From the NCBI GenBank assembly GCA_964599895.1, contig CAZRHT010000006.1, positions 1 through 64,000 on the forward strand: a stretch of 64,000 nt of DNA, given 5' to 3'. Position 1 is the first letter of the stretch; every line of letters begins with the position of its first letter. The notes under the pieces were generated by a model. That model was not told the DNA's origin. It ran no database searches and worked only from the letters and a program-made list of their open reading frames with translations. Positions 1 through 9,187 of the stretch are shown piece after piece. Position numbers and translations under genes: made by a program. This DNA is from UM-FILTER-49-7 sp964599895 (GTDB lineage: Bacteria; Acidobacteriota; Holophagae; Thermotomaculales; Thermotomaculaceae).

Positions 1-912
1 ATGTGGATATGCCATTTCACCAGCACGGATCGGAACAGTCAACGTGTTCTCTGCAGGAGGAATGGGGCAATTATAGGCAGGGGAATAGTTGCACAACGGG
101 TTGAACGCGAGGTTGAAATCCAGCCGCATGCTGTCACCTGGTGTTTCCTTCAGTTCCAGAAACCGCCCGGCACCGTAACTCTCTTTCCCGGAAGTGGCAT
201 CCCGGAAAGGAATAAATAACTCATGATCGTACTTACCTTTGAGATTCATTTTATACGCTGTCAGTTGGCAATTTTCTCCATTCACCTTGAAGTGGAGAAT
301 GGCGTACCGGTAGTACCCTTTTTCAAGATTGCGGCTGGTGAGCATTGTGATTCTATCCGGATGTTTAATCCGCTCCACCTTCGCATCCAGTACAAGATCA
401 GAGTTGGGTTCAAAATATCTCAACTGTTGAAAGTGAAGCAGCTCCGGCCTCTTGGAATCAAAAACAATCAGTGTCAAACGATCTTTCGACGTATAGGCTT
501 GAAGGGTATAGTTCCCGAAATGAAACTGCATTCCATCTTCAATAGCATCACTGTTCGCTGCTTTTCCGTTCAACCCCACTGAAAGTTTCTCTTTCAGAGC
601 TTTCCACGTCCAATTACCTTTTGTACTTGAGACCATGAGAAAAGCATCTGCTGCCTTTTCAGACACGTTTACGATATGATCCCCCGGAACAAGATATCGG
701 ATAACACCTGCAGGCACATTCAGCCTCCCGATTCCCGCCATGGGTGAAACCGGATCATTTTTGAAATCGACATTTGTCTTTTCCCGCATCTTCAAGAGAT
801 TCGCAGTCCAATCTGAAATTTCATTCTTTTTCAACGCGCCGCCGCTATTTGTGCAAGCCACAACCAACAACGCCGCCACACCTGTCGCGAGTACTACAAT
901 CAATTTCTTCAT
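1..912 (-). CDS. DUF1684-family lipoprotein (3' end outside window)
   Basis: Reading leftwards from an ATG at 912 (GGAGG six bases upstream), the frame stays open to the window edge: 304 residues and no stop. Residues 1-20 are a lipoprotein signal, a hydrophobic stretch ending VVAC with Cys20 as the lipidated residue. The C-terminal part carries the DUF1684 signature: YGAGRFL near residue 246, FNLAFNPLCNY near 266, then CPIPPAEN and VPIRAGE. That block normally lies close to the family's C terminus, so few residues should be missing. The biochemical role of the family is not known to me. The gene diverges from sdaA across about 130 bases. Identification rests on recalled motifs; the signal peptide is seen directly. 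Confidence 0.8.
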   Translation of the reverse strand, partial: MKKLIVVLATGVAALLVVACTNSGGALKKNEISDWTANLLKMREKTNVDFKNDPVSPMAGIGRLNVPAGVIRYLVPGDHIVNVSEKAADAFLMVSSTKGNWTWKALKEKLSVGLNGKAANSDAIEDGMQFHFGNYTLQAYTSKDRLTLIVFDSKRPELLHFQQLRYFEPNSDLVLDAKVERIKHPDRITMLTSRNLEKGYYRYAILHFKVNGENCQLTAYKMNLKGKYDHELFIPFRDATSGKESYGAGRFLELKETPGDSMRLDFNLAFNPLCNYSPAYNCPIPPAENTLTVPIRAGEMAYPH

Positions 913-982
913 CGGCAACCTCCGTTATACCAAGTCTCACGAAGAATATTTTACGCTCATTTTCTCAAAGTTACGAAAGGTT

Positions 983-1011
983 TTTACGATATTGACCAAA
1001 TACGATACAAT
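983..1011 (+). promoter_or_regulatory. Candidate sigma-70 promoter of sdaA
   Basis: TTTACG at 983-988 and TACAAT at 1006-1011 are separated by 17 bases, with the sdaA start 30 bases downstream. The -10 is one base from consensus and the -35 matches four of six. It lies in the divergent gap between the DUF1684 gene and sdaA. Confidence 0.45.
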
Positions 1012-1040
1012 GCCAGCATTAGAATCTGAAGGAGAGGGCC

Positions 1041-2236
1041 ATGGAGAGTATTCGCGAGCTATATCGGGTGGGGAACGGACCATCCAGCAGCCACACAATG
1101 GGTCCCACGACGGCTGCCGGCATATTCAAACAACAATCCGAAGGTGCCAGCTCCTTTCGCGTAACTCTGTATGGCAGCCTCGCCGCTACCGGGAAAGGCC
1201 ACCTGACTGACGTAGCCATCACACGGGTATTGGATCCTGCCCCGGTGGACATCCTCTGGAAGCCCAACGAAACCCTTCCTCTTCATCCAAACGGCATGCG
1301 GTTCGAGGCATTGGACTCCGATGGAAACGCCATGGGAAACTGGGATACATACAGCGTTGGCGGCGGCGCGATCCGGGATGCCAGGAATTGGGAAACGAAA
1401 ATCAAACCGGTTTACCCCATGTCCTCCATGGACAAGATTCTGACATGGTGTGAAGAAAACGGAAGCTCACTCTGGGAGTTTGTTGTTCAATCAGAGGGAA
1501 AAGAAATACTGACCTTTCTGGAAACCATCTGGAAAGCAATGGAGACGTCACTGCGTCGGGGATTGAAAACCGAAGGACTGCTCCCTGGAACTCTGCATCT
1601 TGCCAGAAAGGCCGCGTCCTACCACATTAAAGCCATCAATGCCTCTCATGCAGTGCGGGTCATCGGCAGCGTATTTGCCTACGCACTGGCGGTTTCCGAA
1701 GAGAATGCCTCAGGTGGCATCGTCGTAACAGCTCCCACCTGCGGATCCGCCGGAGTTCTGCCCGCCGTTTTGTACTATCTCCGGGAAGTCTATCACTTTG
1801 ATACCGAACGAATTCTCCGTGCACTTGCAACTGCCGGGCTTATCGGAAACCTGGTAAAGAAGAATGCGTCCATTTCCGGCGCTGAAGTGGGGTGTCAGGG
1901 AGAAATCGGCACCGCCTGTGCCATGGCATCTGCTGCGGCCGCCCAGCTTCTTGGCGGGACAGTTCCCCAGATTGAATACGCTGCCGAAATGGGGATGGAA
2001 CACCACCTTGGCCTCACCTGTGACCCCGTGGAAGGATACGTCCAGATTCCCTGCATCGAACGAAACGCCGTCGCGGCAGGTCGCGCTCTGCATTGCTCCA
2101 CCTTTGCCCTTTTTTCCGATGGCCATCACCGGATCAGCTTCGATGAGGTGATGACCACCATGCGTGAAACAGGCCTCGATATGGGCACATGCTACAAAGA
2201 AACCGCCCGTTCAGGCCTTGCCCGCCACTGGCTGGA
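1041..2236 (+). CDS. sdaA: L-serine dehydratase, iron-sulfur type (last residues in gap)
   Basis: Single-chain L-serine ammonia-lyase, which converts serine to pyruvate and ammonia using a 4Fe-4S cluster. GAAGGAGAGGG precedes the ATG at 1041. The N-terminal beta domain shows GPSSSHTMGP and YGSLAATGKGH; the alpha domain shows TAPTCGSAG, GAEVGCQGE and GLTCDPVEG. Cys285, Cys327 and Cys338 have spacings of 42 and 11, the same as the cluster ligands of the Legionella enzyme. The sequence reaches the family's C-terminal KETxxxGLA motif and then enters the 100-N gap, so about five residues and the stop are lost. These would include the C-terminal Cys that serves as tail-in-mouth ligand in characterised homologues. 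The gene probably feeds pyruvate to the fermentative genes downstream. Confidence 0.95.
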
Positions 2237-2336
2237 NNNNNNNNNNNNNNNNNNNNNNNNNNNNNNNNNNNNNNNNNNNNNNNNNNNNNNNNNNNNNNNN
2301 NNNNNNNNNNNNNNNNNNNNNNNNNNNNNNNNNNNN
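2237..2336. other. Scaffold gap (100 N)
   Basis: Exactly 100 N, a conventional placeholder length. It hides the end of sdaA. The flanking sequences do not overlap, so the true size is unknown. Confidence 0.99.
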
Positions 2337-2659
2337 GTGATGTGAAAAGCGTCCTTTCGGACGCGTTGATAGTGCATACTGGATGAGTAGGAGCTGTGAG
2401 AGTGAAAGGAAAGAAACGGGACAAGACCCCTTGACTTAAGAAGTTGCATTCCCCTTCCGGTCAGGACACAGAACACTCTTCTTCCTCAACCTAAGCACCT
2501 CATCTGTTTATATCTCTTTCTTTCTTAGACTTAAATTCACACCTATATTTTTTCTCAACTTTGTTTCTTCATAATTTTTTCACCACTCATCACTCATCAA
2601 TCATCACACTTTCTATGTTACACTTTCTCTGCTGGATTATTTTCAGGAGGCAGGTTCAG
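2337..2659. other. Intergenic region between sdaA and buk
   Basis: No coding frame is convincing in these 323 bases. A perfect 6-bp stem with a TTTC loop (2349-2364, GCGTCC/GGACGC) lies just after the gap, but no T-run follows it. Around 2580-2610 there is a short low-complexity TCATCA-rich tract. A strong Shine-Dalgarno AGGAGG (2645-2650) belongs to buk. I see no clear promoter. Confidence 0.6.
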
Positions 2660-3730
2660 ATGCAGGATGTTATTTTTGTTATAAATCCCGGATCCACCTC
2701 GACAAAATATGGGATTTTTTCTGAAACCGGTGCGATATTGGAAGAGTCTGTCGATCACGATGTAGATTCATTGAAACGGTTTGAAAAGGCTACGGATCAA
2801 TTTGATCTGCGATATACGGCAGTCATGAAAGCGGTTGAAAGGCATTTTGACCCGGAAACACAGTGCCTTGTGGCAGTTGTGGGACGGGGCGGACCCCTGA
2901 AACCCCTGGACGGCGGCGTGTACCGGATCAACGAGAAAATGCTGTCTGATTATAAGTCCTGCCGGTTTGCGAACCACGCAAGCAATATGGGTTCTATGAT
3001 TGCCGCAAAGCTTGCGGCACAATGGTCCGTACCATCATTCATTGCCGATCCGGTTACAGTGGATAATTTCTGGGACGTGTCCCGAGTTTCAGGCTTTCCG
3101 GGGATTAAACGAAAATGTCGGTCCCACGCCTTGAATATCCGTGCCACGGCCCGTCGTCACGCAGAATCCATTGGAAAAACTCTGGTAAATGTCAATTATG
3201 TTGTCGCTCATATCGGTGGGGGCATCTCCATCTGCGCGCTGGAAGGCGGTGAGATTCGCGATGTAAACGACGGACTGCTTGGTGAAGGCCCCTTCTCTCC
3301 TCAGAGGGCCGGTGTATTGCCGTTGAATGGGGTAATTGATCTGTGCTTTTCCGGTAAGCCCAAGAACGAGATTGAACGTGATTTCTCCATCAACAGCGGG
3401 TTCCAGGGCTATCTCGGCACATCTGACCTCCGGGAAGTGATGGAGAAGGTAAAGGACGGTGACAAGGAAGCCGATCTCGTGTATCGAGCCTTTGTTTTTC
3501 AGGTAGCAAAGGAAATCGGCAGGGAAGCCGCCGCCCTGAAAGGAAATTTTGAGGCGGTGCTCATAACAGGCGGTATTGCTCACTCTGACGTGTTTATTGA
3601 GGATTTAAAGGAATATATCGGGTTTCTTGGAACCATTGCAGTGTTCCCGGGAGAAGGCGAAATGCAGGCTCTGGGAGAAGCCGGATTCCTGGCTCTTTCC
3701 GGCACGGTAGCAATTAAAGAATATAGTTGA
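2660..3730 (+). CDS. buk: Butyrate kinase
   Basis: Acetokinase-fold kinase of 356 residues that interconverts butyryl phosphate (or a branched-chain acyl phosphate) and butyrate with ADP/ATP. An upstream in-frame ATG exists at 2561, but the start at 2660 is chosen because AGGAGG lies nine bases before it and the protein then opens with the family motif NPGSTSTKYGIF. Further family motifs are VGRGGPLKPL, VVAHIGGGISI, VNDGLLGEGPFSPQRAG and LITGGIAHS, all intact. Seven bases separate it from the first ptb-like gene, so buk-ptb-ptb is one operon for substrate-level phosphorylation or acid uptake. Whether butyrate, isobutyrate or isovalerate is the substrate cannot be told from sequence. Confidence 0.93.
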   Translation: MQDVIFVINPGSTSTKYGIFSETGAILEESVDHDVDSLKRFEKATDQFDLRYTAVMKAVERHFDPETQCLVAVVGRGGPLKPLDGGVYRINEKMLSDYKSCRFANHASNMGSMIAAKLAAQWSVPSFIADPVTVDNFWDVSRVSGFPGIKRKCRSHALNIRATARRHAESIGKTLVNVNYVVAHIGGGISICALEGGEIRDVNDGLLGEGPFSPQRAGVLPLNGVIDLCFSGKPKNEIERDFSINSGFQGYLGTSDLREVMEKVKDGDKEADLVYRAFVFQVAKEIGREAAALKGNFEAVLITGGIAHSDVFIEDLKEYIGFLGTIAVFPGEGEMQALGEAGFLALSGTVAIKEYS

Positions 3731-3737
3731 GGCGATT

Positions 3738-4586
3738 ATGATCACAAGCGCACAGGAAATACTGGACGGTGCCAGAAGGCAGACCGGCAATAAAACGGTT
3801 GCCGTTGCTATGGCAAATGACACTTCCGTTCTTCAGGCAGTTGTCGAGGCGGAAAAGGATGGTTTGATTCATGCTATTCTGGTGGGTGATGCTTCAGAAA
3901 TGAGACAAATTTCGCATGATGGCGGGTTTTCTCTGGATGGTATGGAAATTATCGACGAAAAAGACCCAAGAAAAGGATGTGAATTGGCGGTGGCCCTCGC
4001 GGCTGACGGAAAGGCCCAGTTCTTGATGAAGGGATTTGTGAAGACCGCTGTCCTGCTCAAAGCCCTCCTGTCAAGGCCCGAATTGAAGGCCCGCGATGTA
4101 ATGAGCCACGTGGCCGTCGTTGACATTCCGGGACGGGACCGTTTGCTCTTCTTCACAGACGGCGGCATGATTCCCAAACCAGACTCCCGACAGAAAGAAG
4201 CAATCTGCAGGAATATGGTGGACCTGGCGGATGCACTGGAAGTTTCGCCTTTCCGTTTCGGATTTCTGGCTCCATACGCGGATGAAGAATCTCCCGAGCA
4301 TGAAGATATCTGCAAACGCCTTGGCGATCTGGGGGAAAACATCCATCCCCTTCCCTCCGTGACCGCGGAATACGCATTTCGTCAACTGGATGGCCTGGTA
4401 GCCACTGTTATTGAAGAGTGCAATACAATCATAAAAGGATTGACGCTATACACGGACACGATTTTCTCCGGTCTTATCATGGGTGCTACCATACCGGTAT
4501 GTCTCGTGTCCCGGTCCGATTCCGCGACAAACAAGAAAGCCTCACTGGCTCTGGGCGTATTGTATGCCGGGGGAGGTAGAAAATGA
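3738..4586 (+). CDS. Phosphotransbutyrylase-like protein, subunit A (divergent active-site region)
   Basis: A 282-residue member of the phosphate acetyl/butyryltransferase superfamily, which exchanges CoA and phosphate on acyl groups. Recognisable segments are SHVAVVDIP, FFTDGGMIPKPDSRQK (equivalent to the usual FITDAAMNIAPTLEQK) and the C-terminal CLVSRSDSATNKKASLALGVL. The middle block that in normal Ptb reads AAVEVVNP...GPLALDNA is replaced by unrelated-looking sequence (roughly residues 172-235). The next gene retains exactly that block and overlaps this one by four bases (ATGA). I infer the two proteins act together, since each lacks what the other keeps. It could also be a single functional enzyme plus a regulatory paralogue. 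Confidence 0.8.
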   Translation: MITSAQEILDGARRQTGNKTVAVAMANDTSVLQAVVEAEKDGLIHAILVGDASEMRQISHDGGFSLDGMEIIDEKDPRKGCELAVALAADGKAQFLMKGFVKTAVLLKALLSRPELKARDVMSHVAVVDIPGRDRLLFFTDGGMIPKPDSRQKEAICRNMVDLADALEVSPFRFGFLAPYADEESPEHEDICKRLGDLGENIHPLPSVTAEYAFRQLDGLVATVIEECNTIIKGLTLYTDTIFSGLIMGATIPVCLVSRSDSATNKKASLALGVLYAGGGRK

Positions 4587-5293
4587 TTGCCATAACAGGA
4601 ACCCATTGCAGGCTCCCTGTCAAGGGACAGGAAATGAGTCCGGTCACCGCATTTGAGTCATTCTATTCAGGGAAGGTTCAGGATGTGATCATTAATGAGG
4701 CTGAATCCGCTGAAACTTTCCGGGAACTTCGGGAAATCGCAAGAAATATGAAGTACAGCTTTTCCCATGTGGCCATTCTCCAGCTCAACAACCGCTCTCT
4801 TCTTTTCACCGACAGCTTTGTACATCCGGAACCGGACATCTCCACGCTAACCAGAATCGTTGGTAATTCGGCCTTTGTGGCTGGGAAAATGGGAATCGAC
4901 TCACCGAAGATTTCTATTTTATCCGCTGTAGAGGTGGTATCGCTCCAGATGGAATCAGCTGTTCCCGCTGCCGTCATGGAGGCAATGGGGTCCAGAAAAC
5001 AGTTTGGCTCCAATGTTCGCGTGGAAGGGCCACTGTCTATGGACGTATCACTCTCACCGGAAGCTGCGGCAGAAAAGCACGTGAACACGGTAGTAGCGGG
5101 CAAAGCGGACGTTCTGGTGGGTCATCGAGCTACCATTGCCCAAGGGATTTTCAAGACATTGAGGCTGTTCGCCAAACCCCAGTCTCTCATTTCGGTGGTT
5201 ACCGACGGGAAGAATCTTTTCCCTATGCCATTGAAAATCATGTCACCGGAAGATATTCGAATCACGTTAAATTTCTGCGATGTGACCGATTAG
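4583..5293 (+). CDS. Phosphotransbutyrylase-like protein, subunit B (short)
   Basis: A 236-residue protein of the same superfamily as its upstream neighbour but missing about the first 60 residues of a normal Ptb. It keeps the central motifs: LLFTDSFVHPEPD, LSAVEVVSLQMESAVPAAVMEAM and the GPLSMDVSLSPEAAAEKH segment that is absent from subunit A. At its end it lacks the SRxDS motif that subunit A has. The four-base overlap with subunit A implies translational coupling and a fixed stoichiometry. A strong terminator follows eight bases after the stop. Family membership is clear; a heteromeric enzyme is inference. Confidence 0.8.
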   Translation: MIAITGTHCRLPVKGQEMSPVTAFESFYSGKVQDVIINEAESAETFRELREIARNMKYSFSHVAILQLNNRSLLFTDSFVHPEPDISTLTRIVGNSAFVAGKMGIDSPKISILSAVEVVSLQMESAVPAAVMEAMGSRKQFGSNVRVEGPLSMDVSLSPEAAAEKHVNTVVAGKADVLVGHRATIAQGIFKTLRLFAKPQSLISVVTDGKNLFPMPLKIMSPEDIRITLNFCDVTD

Positions 5294-5300
5294 CAGGAGT

Positions 5301-5327
5301 GGGCCATCCAGACTGATGGCCCTTTTT
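5301..5327 (+). terminator. Rho-independent terminator of the buk operon
   Basis: Perfect 8-bp stem GGGCCATC/GATGGCCC with a six-base loop, followed by TTTTT. It lies between the second ptb-like gene and the convergent EamA gene. The T-run is only on the plus-strand side. Confidence 0.92.
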
Positions 5328-5328
5328 A

Positions 5329-6231
5329 TCAATAAAAAAACAGCAGGGCCGAAGCGGTAAAGGCAACGGCTGTTCCCACAATCGCCCGGACACTGATGTG
5401 CTCCTTGAAAAACAGCCTTGACAATGGGATCAGAAATAGCGGCGAGAGTGACATGAGGGTGGACGCGATCCCAATGCGGGTGTAGGCGATTGCAGCAAGT
5501 GAAAGCACAACTCCCAGAACCGGGCCCATAAAAGCCGCCCCAAGCAGCTGTGCCAACACTGGACGAACTTTCAACTTCTTGAAATGGCTCAGCAATTTCC
5601 CTCTGAAAACAGAAATCAAGCCGATGGCAACTGCCGCAACAAAAACACGGATCAGGTTGGCCGAAATCGGGGACAAGCCACCGGCAAGTCCGTTCTTGGC
5701 AAACAGCAGGCCAAGGGCCTGTCCCAAAGCCCCGCCGGCTCCCATCAAAACACCCAGCGCGTAATGGGGGTGCACCTCGCCATTTCGGGGTTTTGGTTCA
5801 GTCACCACCCAGGCGATAGCCCCCACTGTGCCGGCTACAGCAAGCATTTCCATACCGTTCATGGATTCACCAAGAAAGAAATAACCCAGAATGCTACTGA
5901 AAATGGGAACAAGGGTCATCAACAGCATTGCCAGTCGGGGACCAATCAGTAGAAAAGACTCGAACAGCATGGAGTCTCCGAGTACATATCCCACAAACCC
6001 GGACAAGCCCAGCCAGAAAAAGGCCGGGTTTCCCGCATGGATCGGAAAGGGGATTCCGAATACCAGAAAATGAATAATCAAAAGAAAACCCAACGCAAAC
6101 CAGAGACGAATCTGGTTCACGGCATTGGAGCCGATTCGCCTGCCCGCAGCGGTAAACAGAAGGGACCCAAAGGACCAGCAGATGGCTGTCAGAACTGCTG
6201 CGATTTGTCCAAATAGGGCCGTCGTTTCCAT
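5329..6231 (-). CDS. EamA/DMT-family permease
   Basis: A 300-residue integral membrane protein of the drug/metabolite transporter superfamily. It has about ten hydrophobic segments arranged as two EamA repeats (residues about 8-140 and 155-297), which is the normal size and fold. Members export amino acids, nucleosides or other small metabolites; nothing here identifies the substrate. The start at 6231 gives a first membrane segment immediately (AAVLTAICWSFGSLLF). The gene stands alone and converges on the buk operon, whose terminator sits at its 3' end. It diverges from lysS across about 245 bases. Confidence 0.88.
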   Translation of the reverse strand: METTALFGQIAAVLTAICWSFGSLLFTAAGRRIGSNAVNQIRLWFALGFLLIIHFLVFGIPFPIHAGNPAFFWLGLSGFVGYVLGDSMLFESFLLIGPRLAMLLMTLVPIFSSILGYFFLGESMNGMEMLAVAGTVGAIAWVVTEPKPRNGEVHPHYALGVLMGAGGALGQALGLLFAKNGLAGGLSPISANLIRVFVAAVAIGLISVFRGKLLSHFKKLKVRPVLAQLLGAAFMGPVLGVVLSLAAIAYTRIGIASTLMSLSPLFLIPLSRLFFKEHISVRAIVGTAVAFTASALLFFY

Positions 6232-6413
6232 ATGTTCTCCAAATTTCGAAAGGCAATCTTATCATGTCTTACTGCGGGTTGAAATAAGTAATTGAAGTCC
6301 AAATTGGAGCAAAACAAGAAAGGGAATTATTCTATTTCCGGTCGGCATTTTGCTATTTTTTCCACGGGACGCTGAGCACTTGGGACGGATGCGAACTGAA
6401 CACGTCTCCTCCA

Positions 6414-6442
6414 TTGACTTCCGGCCTTTCCTCGCATATAAT
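6414..6442 (+). promoter_or_regulatory. Strong sigma-70 promoter of the lysS-lol-clp-bam-lpx run
   Basis: TTGACT at 6414-6419 and a perfect TATAAT at 6437-6442 with the optimal 17-base spacer, 36 bases before the lysS start. This is one of the best promoter matches in the window. Confidence 0.85.
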
Positions 6443-6477
6443 ACGCCTTGTTTATTTTGCAAATAAGGGGATTTTAA

Positions 6478-7980
6478 ATGGATCAACAACAGCTGAGTGA
6501 AAACGAATACATTCAACAACGTCGTCAGAACCTTCAAGATATTAAAGAAACCGGGATTGACCCGTTCCCGGTGAAATTCGACTACGATATTACCCCTGAA
6601 GAAATAAAGGAAGTTTTCGAAAAATACAACAAGGAAGAACTGGAAGGACTCGAAAAATCAGTGAAGATATGCGGCAGAATCATATCAAAACGAATGCAGG
6701 GCCGCGCCTGTTTCATGCATATTGCGTATGGAAGCGCAAAACTACAGCTGTACATCCGGCAGGACAAGGTCGGAAAACCGGCATACAAGTTGCTAAAGAA
6801 AATTGAGGTGGGTGATTTCATTGGCCTTCAGGGCAACCTGTTTCGAACACGGACAGATGAACTCACGGTAATGGTGGAAGAATATACATTCCTGTCCAAA
6901 GCGATACGTCCAATGCCTGAAAAGTGGCACGGATTGAAGGACAAAGAGTTGCGTTACCGTATGCGTTATCTCGATCTGGTTAGCAATGATGAAGTGAGGC
7001 AAACATTCGCTCTTCGTTCTGCATTGATTTCTGAAGCACGGAAGTTTTTTGAAATGAAAGGCTACATGGAAGTTGAAACCCCCATGATGCAATTGATTCC
7101 GGGCGGCGCGGCAGCAAGACCTTTTGTCACGCATCACAACGCTTTGGATCTTGACCTCTACCTGCGAATTGCCCCTGAGTTGTTTCTGAAACGCTTGATT
7201 GTTGGCGGATTTCCCAGGGTTTTTGAAATCAACCGTAATTTCCGTAATGAGGGTGTGGATACTCAGCACAATCCCGAATTTACCATGGTAGAGTTTTACG
7301 AAGCCTATGCCGATCTTCGGGATATGATGACCATTACGGAGGAGTTGTTTACCCAACTTTGTGACAATGTGATTCAGAAACGGAATGTGAAGTATGGAGA
7401 ACATACCCTCAGCTTTGAGACACCTTTCCGTCGCCTGACTATGCGGGAAGCAATTGTCGAGTATGGCAACATTCCAATGGATAAACTGAATGCAATCGAA
7501 ACGCTCCTGCCTGAGGCGAAAAAACTTCATATCGAAGACGCAGAAAAAATGGGCTACGGAAAGCTCCTTTCAGAAGTATTTGAGGCGGTAGCGGAGGAGA
7601 AACTGATTCAACCCACTTTCATTACGGAATATCCTATTGAGGTGTCTCCCCTTACCAAGAGCATTCCGGAAGATGACCGATTCGTGGATCGATTCGAGCT
7701 ATTCATCGCCGGGATGGAGCTGGCAAATGCTTATAGCGAACTCAACGACCCTGAAGAGCAGTTGCGGCGTTTCCAGATGCAGCTTTCCGAACGGGAAAAG
7801 GGAGATGACGAGGCCCAGATGATGGATCGGGATTTTCTTACCGCTATGGAACACGGCATGCCTCCCACCGGCGGACAGGGAATCGGAATTGATCGACTCG
7901 TAATGGTTTTGACAAATTCTCAGTCAATACGAGACGTCATTCTGTTTCCGTATATGCGTCCGAGAAAAGATGAAGATTGA
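6478..7980 (+). CDS. lysS: Lysyl-tRNA synthetase, class II
   Basis: 500-residue class II aminoacyl-tRNA synthetase that charges tRNA-Lys. The N-terminal OB-fold anticodon-binding domain (about residues 57-145) contains the expected GRIISKRMQGRACFMHI strand pattern. The catalytic domain shows motif 1 around RSALISEARKFFEMKGYMEVETP, cut here by its Pro, motif 2 FEINRNFRNEG and motif 3 GQGIGIDRLVMVL near the C terminus. Length is normal. The ATG follows AAGGGGATTTTAA. The stop overlaps the start of lolC by 11 bases, so lysS heads the operon. Confidence 0.97.
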   Translation: MDQQQLSENEYIQQRRQNLQDIKETGIDPFPVKFDYDITPEEIKEVFEKYNKEELEGLEKSVKICGRIISKRMQGRACFMHIAYGSAKLQLYIRQDKVGKPAYKLLKKIEVGDFIGLQGNLFRTRTDELTVMVEEYTFLSKAIRPMPEKWHGLKDKELRYRMRYLDLVSNDEVRQTFALRSALISEARKFFEMKGYMEVETPMMQLIPGGAAARPFVTHHNALDLDLYLRIAPELFLKRLIVGGFPRVFEINRNFRNEGVDTQHNPEFTMVEFYEAYADLRDMMTITEELFTQLCDNVIQKRNVKYGEHTLSFETPFRRLTMREAIVEYGNIPMDKLNAIETLLPEAKKLHIEDAEKMGYGKLLSEVFEAVAEEKLIQPTFITEYPIEVSPLTKSIPEDDRFVDRFELFIAGMELANAYSELNDPEEQLRRFQMQLSEREKGDDEAQMMDRDFLTAMEHGMPPTGGQGIGIDRLVMVLTNSQSIRDVILFPYMRPRKDED

Positions 7981-9187
7981 AAATTTTATTGCCTTCCGTT
8001 ACCTGAAGGCCAGGCGAAACCAGGCTTTTATCGGCACCATTACGCTGATTTCTGTCCTTGGCGTTATCATCGGCGTTATGTCACTGATAATCGCCCTTTC
8101 GCTGATGACCGGATTCCACAACAAAATGGAAGAGAATCTTCTCTCCGCCAACTCTCACCTGACAATTCACGGTCTTTCCGGAGCCATGACAGAACAGGAT
8201 GCTGATTCATTGATCGGACTGCTGAAAACAATTCCCGGCTTCACCGCCGCATCTCCGGAAATTCTAACCCAGGGCCTGATTCGTGGTGGTATGTCAACCG
8301 AGCCGTCGCCTGTTGTGGTAAAGGGAATGGAGCTTGCCGGCGAGAAGAAAGTATCCGGAATCCTGAAGAACCTGAAACGGGATCATCTCAACCCCGGAGA
8401 AGTGCTGATAGGAAAAGATCTGGCAAGAAGACATGGTATTACAACCGGTGACAAGATTACGATTATGTTCTTCAAACCGACCCAGACACCGTTGGGCATT
8501 ATGCCAAAAATGCGAACCTTCACTGTCGCAGGGATTTTTTACAGTGGAATCTATGAATATGACAAGACATGGGTATTTACTCCATTGAAAACGTTGGCCG
8601 CGATTCTCAACATGAAGCAGAAAGTGGATTTTCTTGCAGTTCGAACCCGTTCAATGGATAGTATTGACCGGTTCAAACACGACCTGAACAGCAAACTTCC
8701 GGCACAGTTTTTTGTTATTGACCTCAGGGAAACCAACAAACGCCTTTTTTCAGCCATCAAGGTGGAAAAGATGGTGGTGTCTCTGATTATCGGTCTTATC
8801 ATGCTGGTTGCGGCCTTAAACATCACATCATCTCTGGTTCTCATGGTCATGGAAAAGCATCGGGATATCGGAATTATGATGGCTATGGGAATGGACAGGA
8901 AGCGAATCATGAAGGTCTTTCAAATGCAGGGTCTCGTGGTGGGACTCATAGGAGCGACCATTGGAACTGTGCTCGGTGTTGGTATTTCTGTTACCTTGAA
9001 CGCGTTCCAGGTACTGAAATTACCCCCGGACGTCTATGACTTTCTCTCCTACATTCCATTTGAGGTACGGCCGCTGGATGTCGCCGTCGTTTTCGTTATA
9101 ACAGTTGTCGTCTCCTGGATTGCCACCCTCTATCCATCCAGGCGGGCTGCAGCTCTTGACCCGGTTGAGGCAATTCGCTATGAGTAG
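7970..9187 (+). CDS. lolC: Lipoprotein-releasing system transmembrane protein LolC/LolE
   Basis: 405-residue inner-membrane permease of the LolCDE ABC system, which extracts lipoproteins from the inner membrane for delivery to the outer membrane. There is one N-terminal membrane segment (about residues 20-46), a large periplasmic MacB-like domain, and three C-terminal FtsX-type segments (about 270-400) containing the family's MEKHRDIGIMMAMGM coupling region. Only one permease gene is present, so it probably forms a LolFD-like homodimeric transporter with the ATPase encoded next. It overlaps lysS by 11 bases and lolD by 8. Assignment to C or E is arbitrary. Confidence 0.9.
   Translation: MKIENFIAFRYLKARRNQAFIGTITLISVLGVIIGVMSLIIALSLMTGFHNKMEENLLSANSHLTIHGLSGAMTEQDADSLIGLLKTIPGFTAASPEILTQGLIRGGMSTEPSPVVVKGMELAGEKKVSGILKNLKRDHLNPGEVLIGKDLARRHGITTGDKITIMFFKPTQTPLGIMPKMRTFTVAGIFYSGIYEYDKTWVFTPLKTLAAILNMKQKVDFLAVRTRSMDSIDRFKHDLNSKLPAQFFVIDLRETNKRLFSAIKVEKMVVSLIIGLIMLVAALNITSSLVLMVMEKHRDIGIMMAMGMDRKRIMKVFQMQGLVVGLIGATIGTVLGVGISVTLNAFQVLKLPPDVYDFLSYIPFEVRPLDVAVVFVITVVVSWIATLYPSRRAAALDPVEAIRYE

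Noticed and set aside
1..582. Plus-strand frames at the left edge as genes
   Set aside because: They are opposite the DUF1684 frame, which has a ribosome site, a lipoprotein signal and family motifs.
2349..2364. Hairpin after the first gap as the sdaA terminator
   Set aside because: Six perfect pairs but no T-run follows on either strand.
2561..2659. N-terminal extension of butyrate kinase
   Set aside because: No ribosome site at 2561; the start at 2660 has AGGAGG and begins at the family motif.
9105..9179. N-terminal extension of LolD
   Set aside because: It lies inside the lolC coding region and would add 25 residues that ABC ATPases of this family lack.
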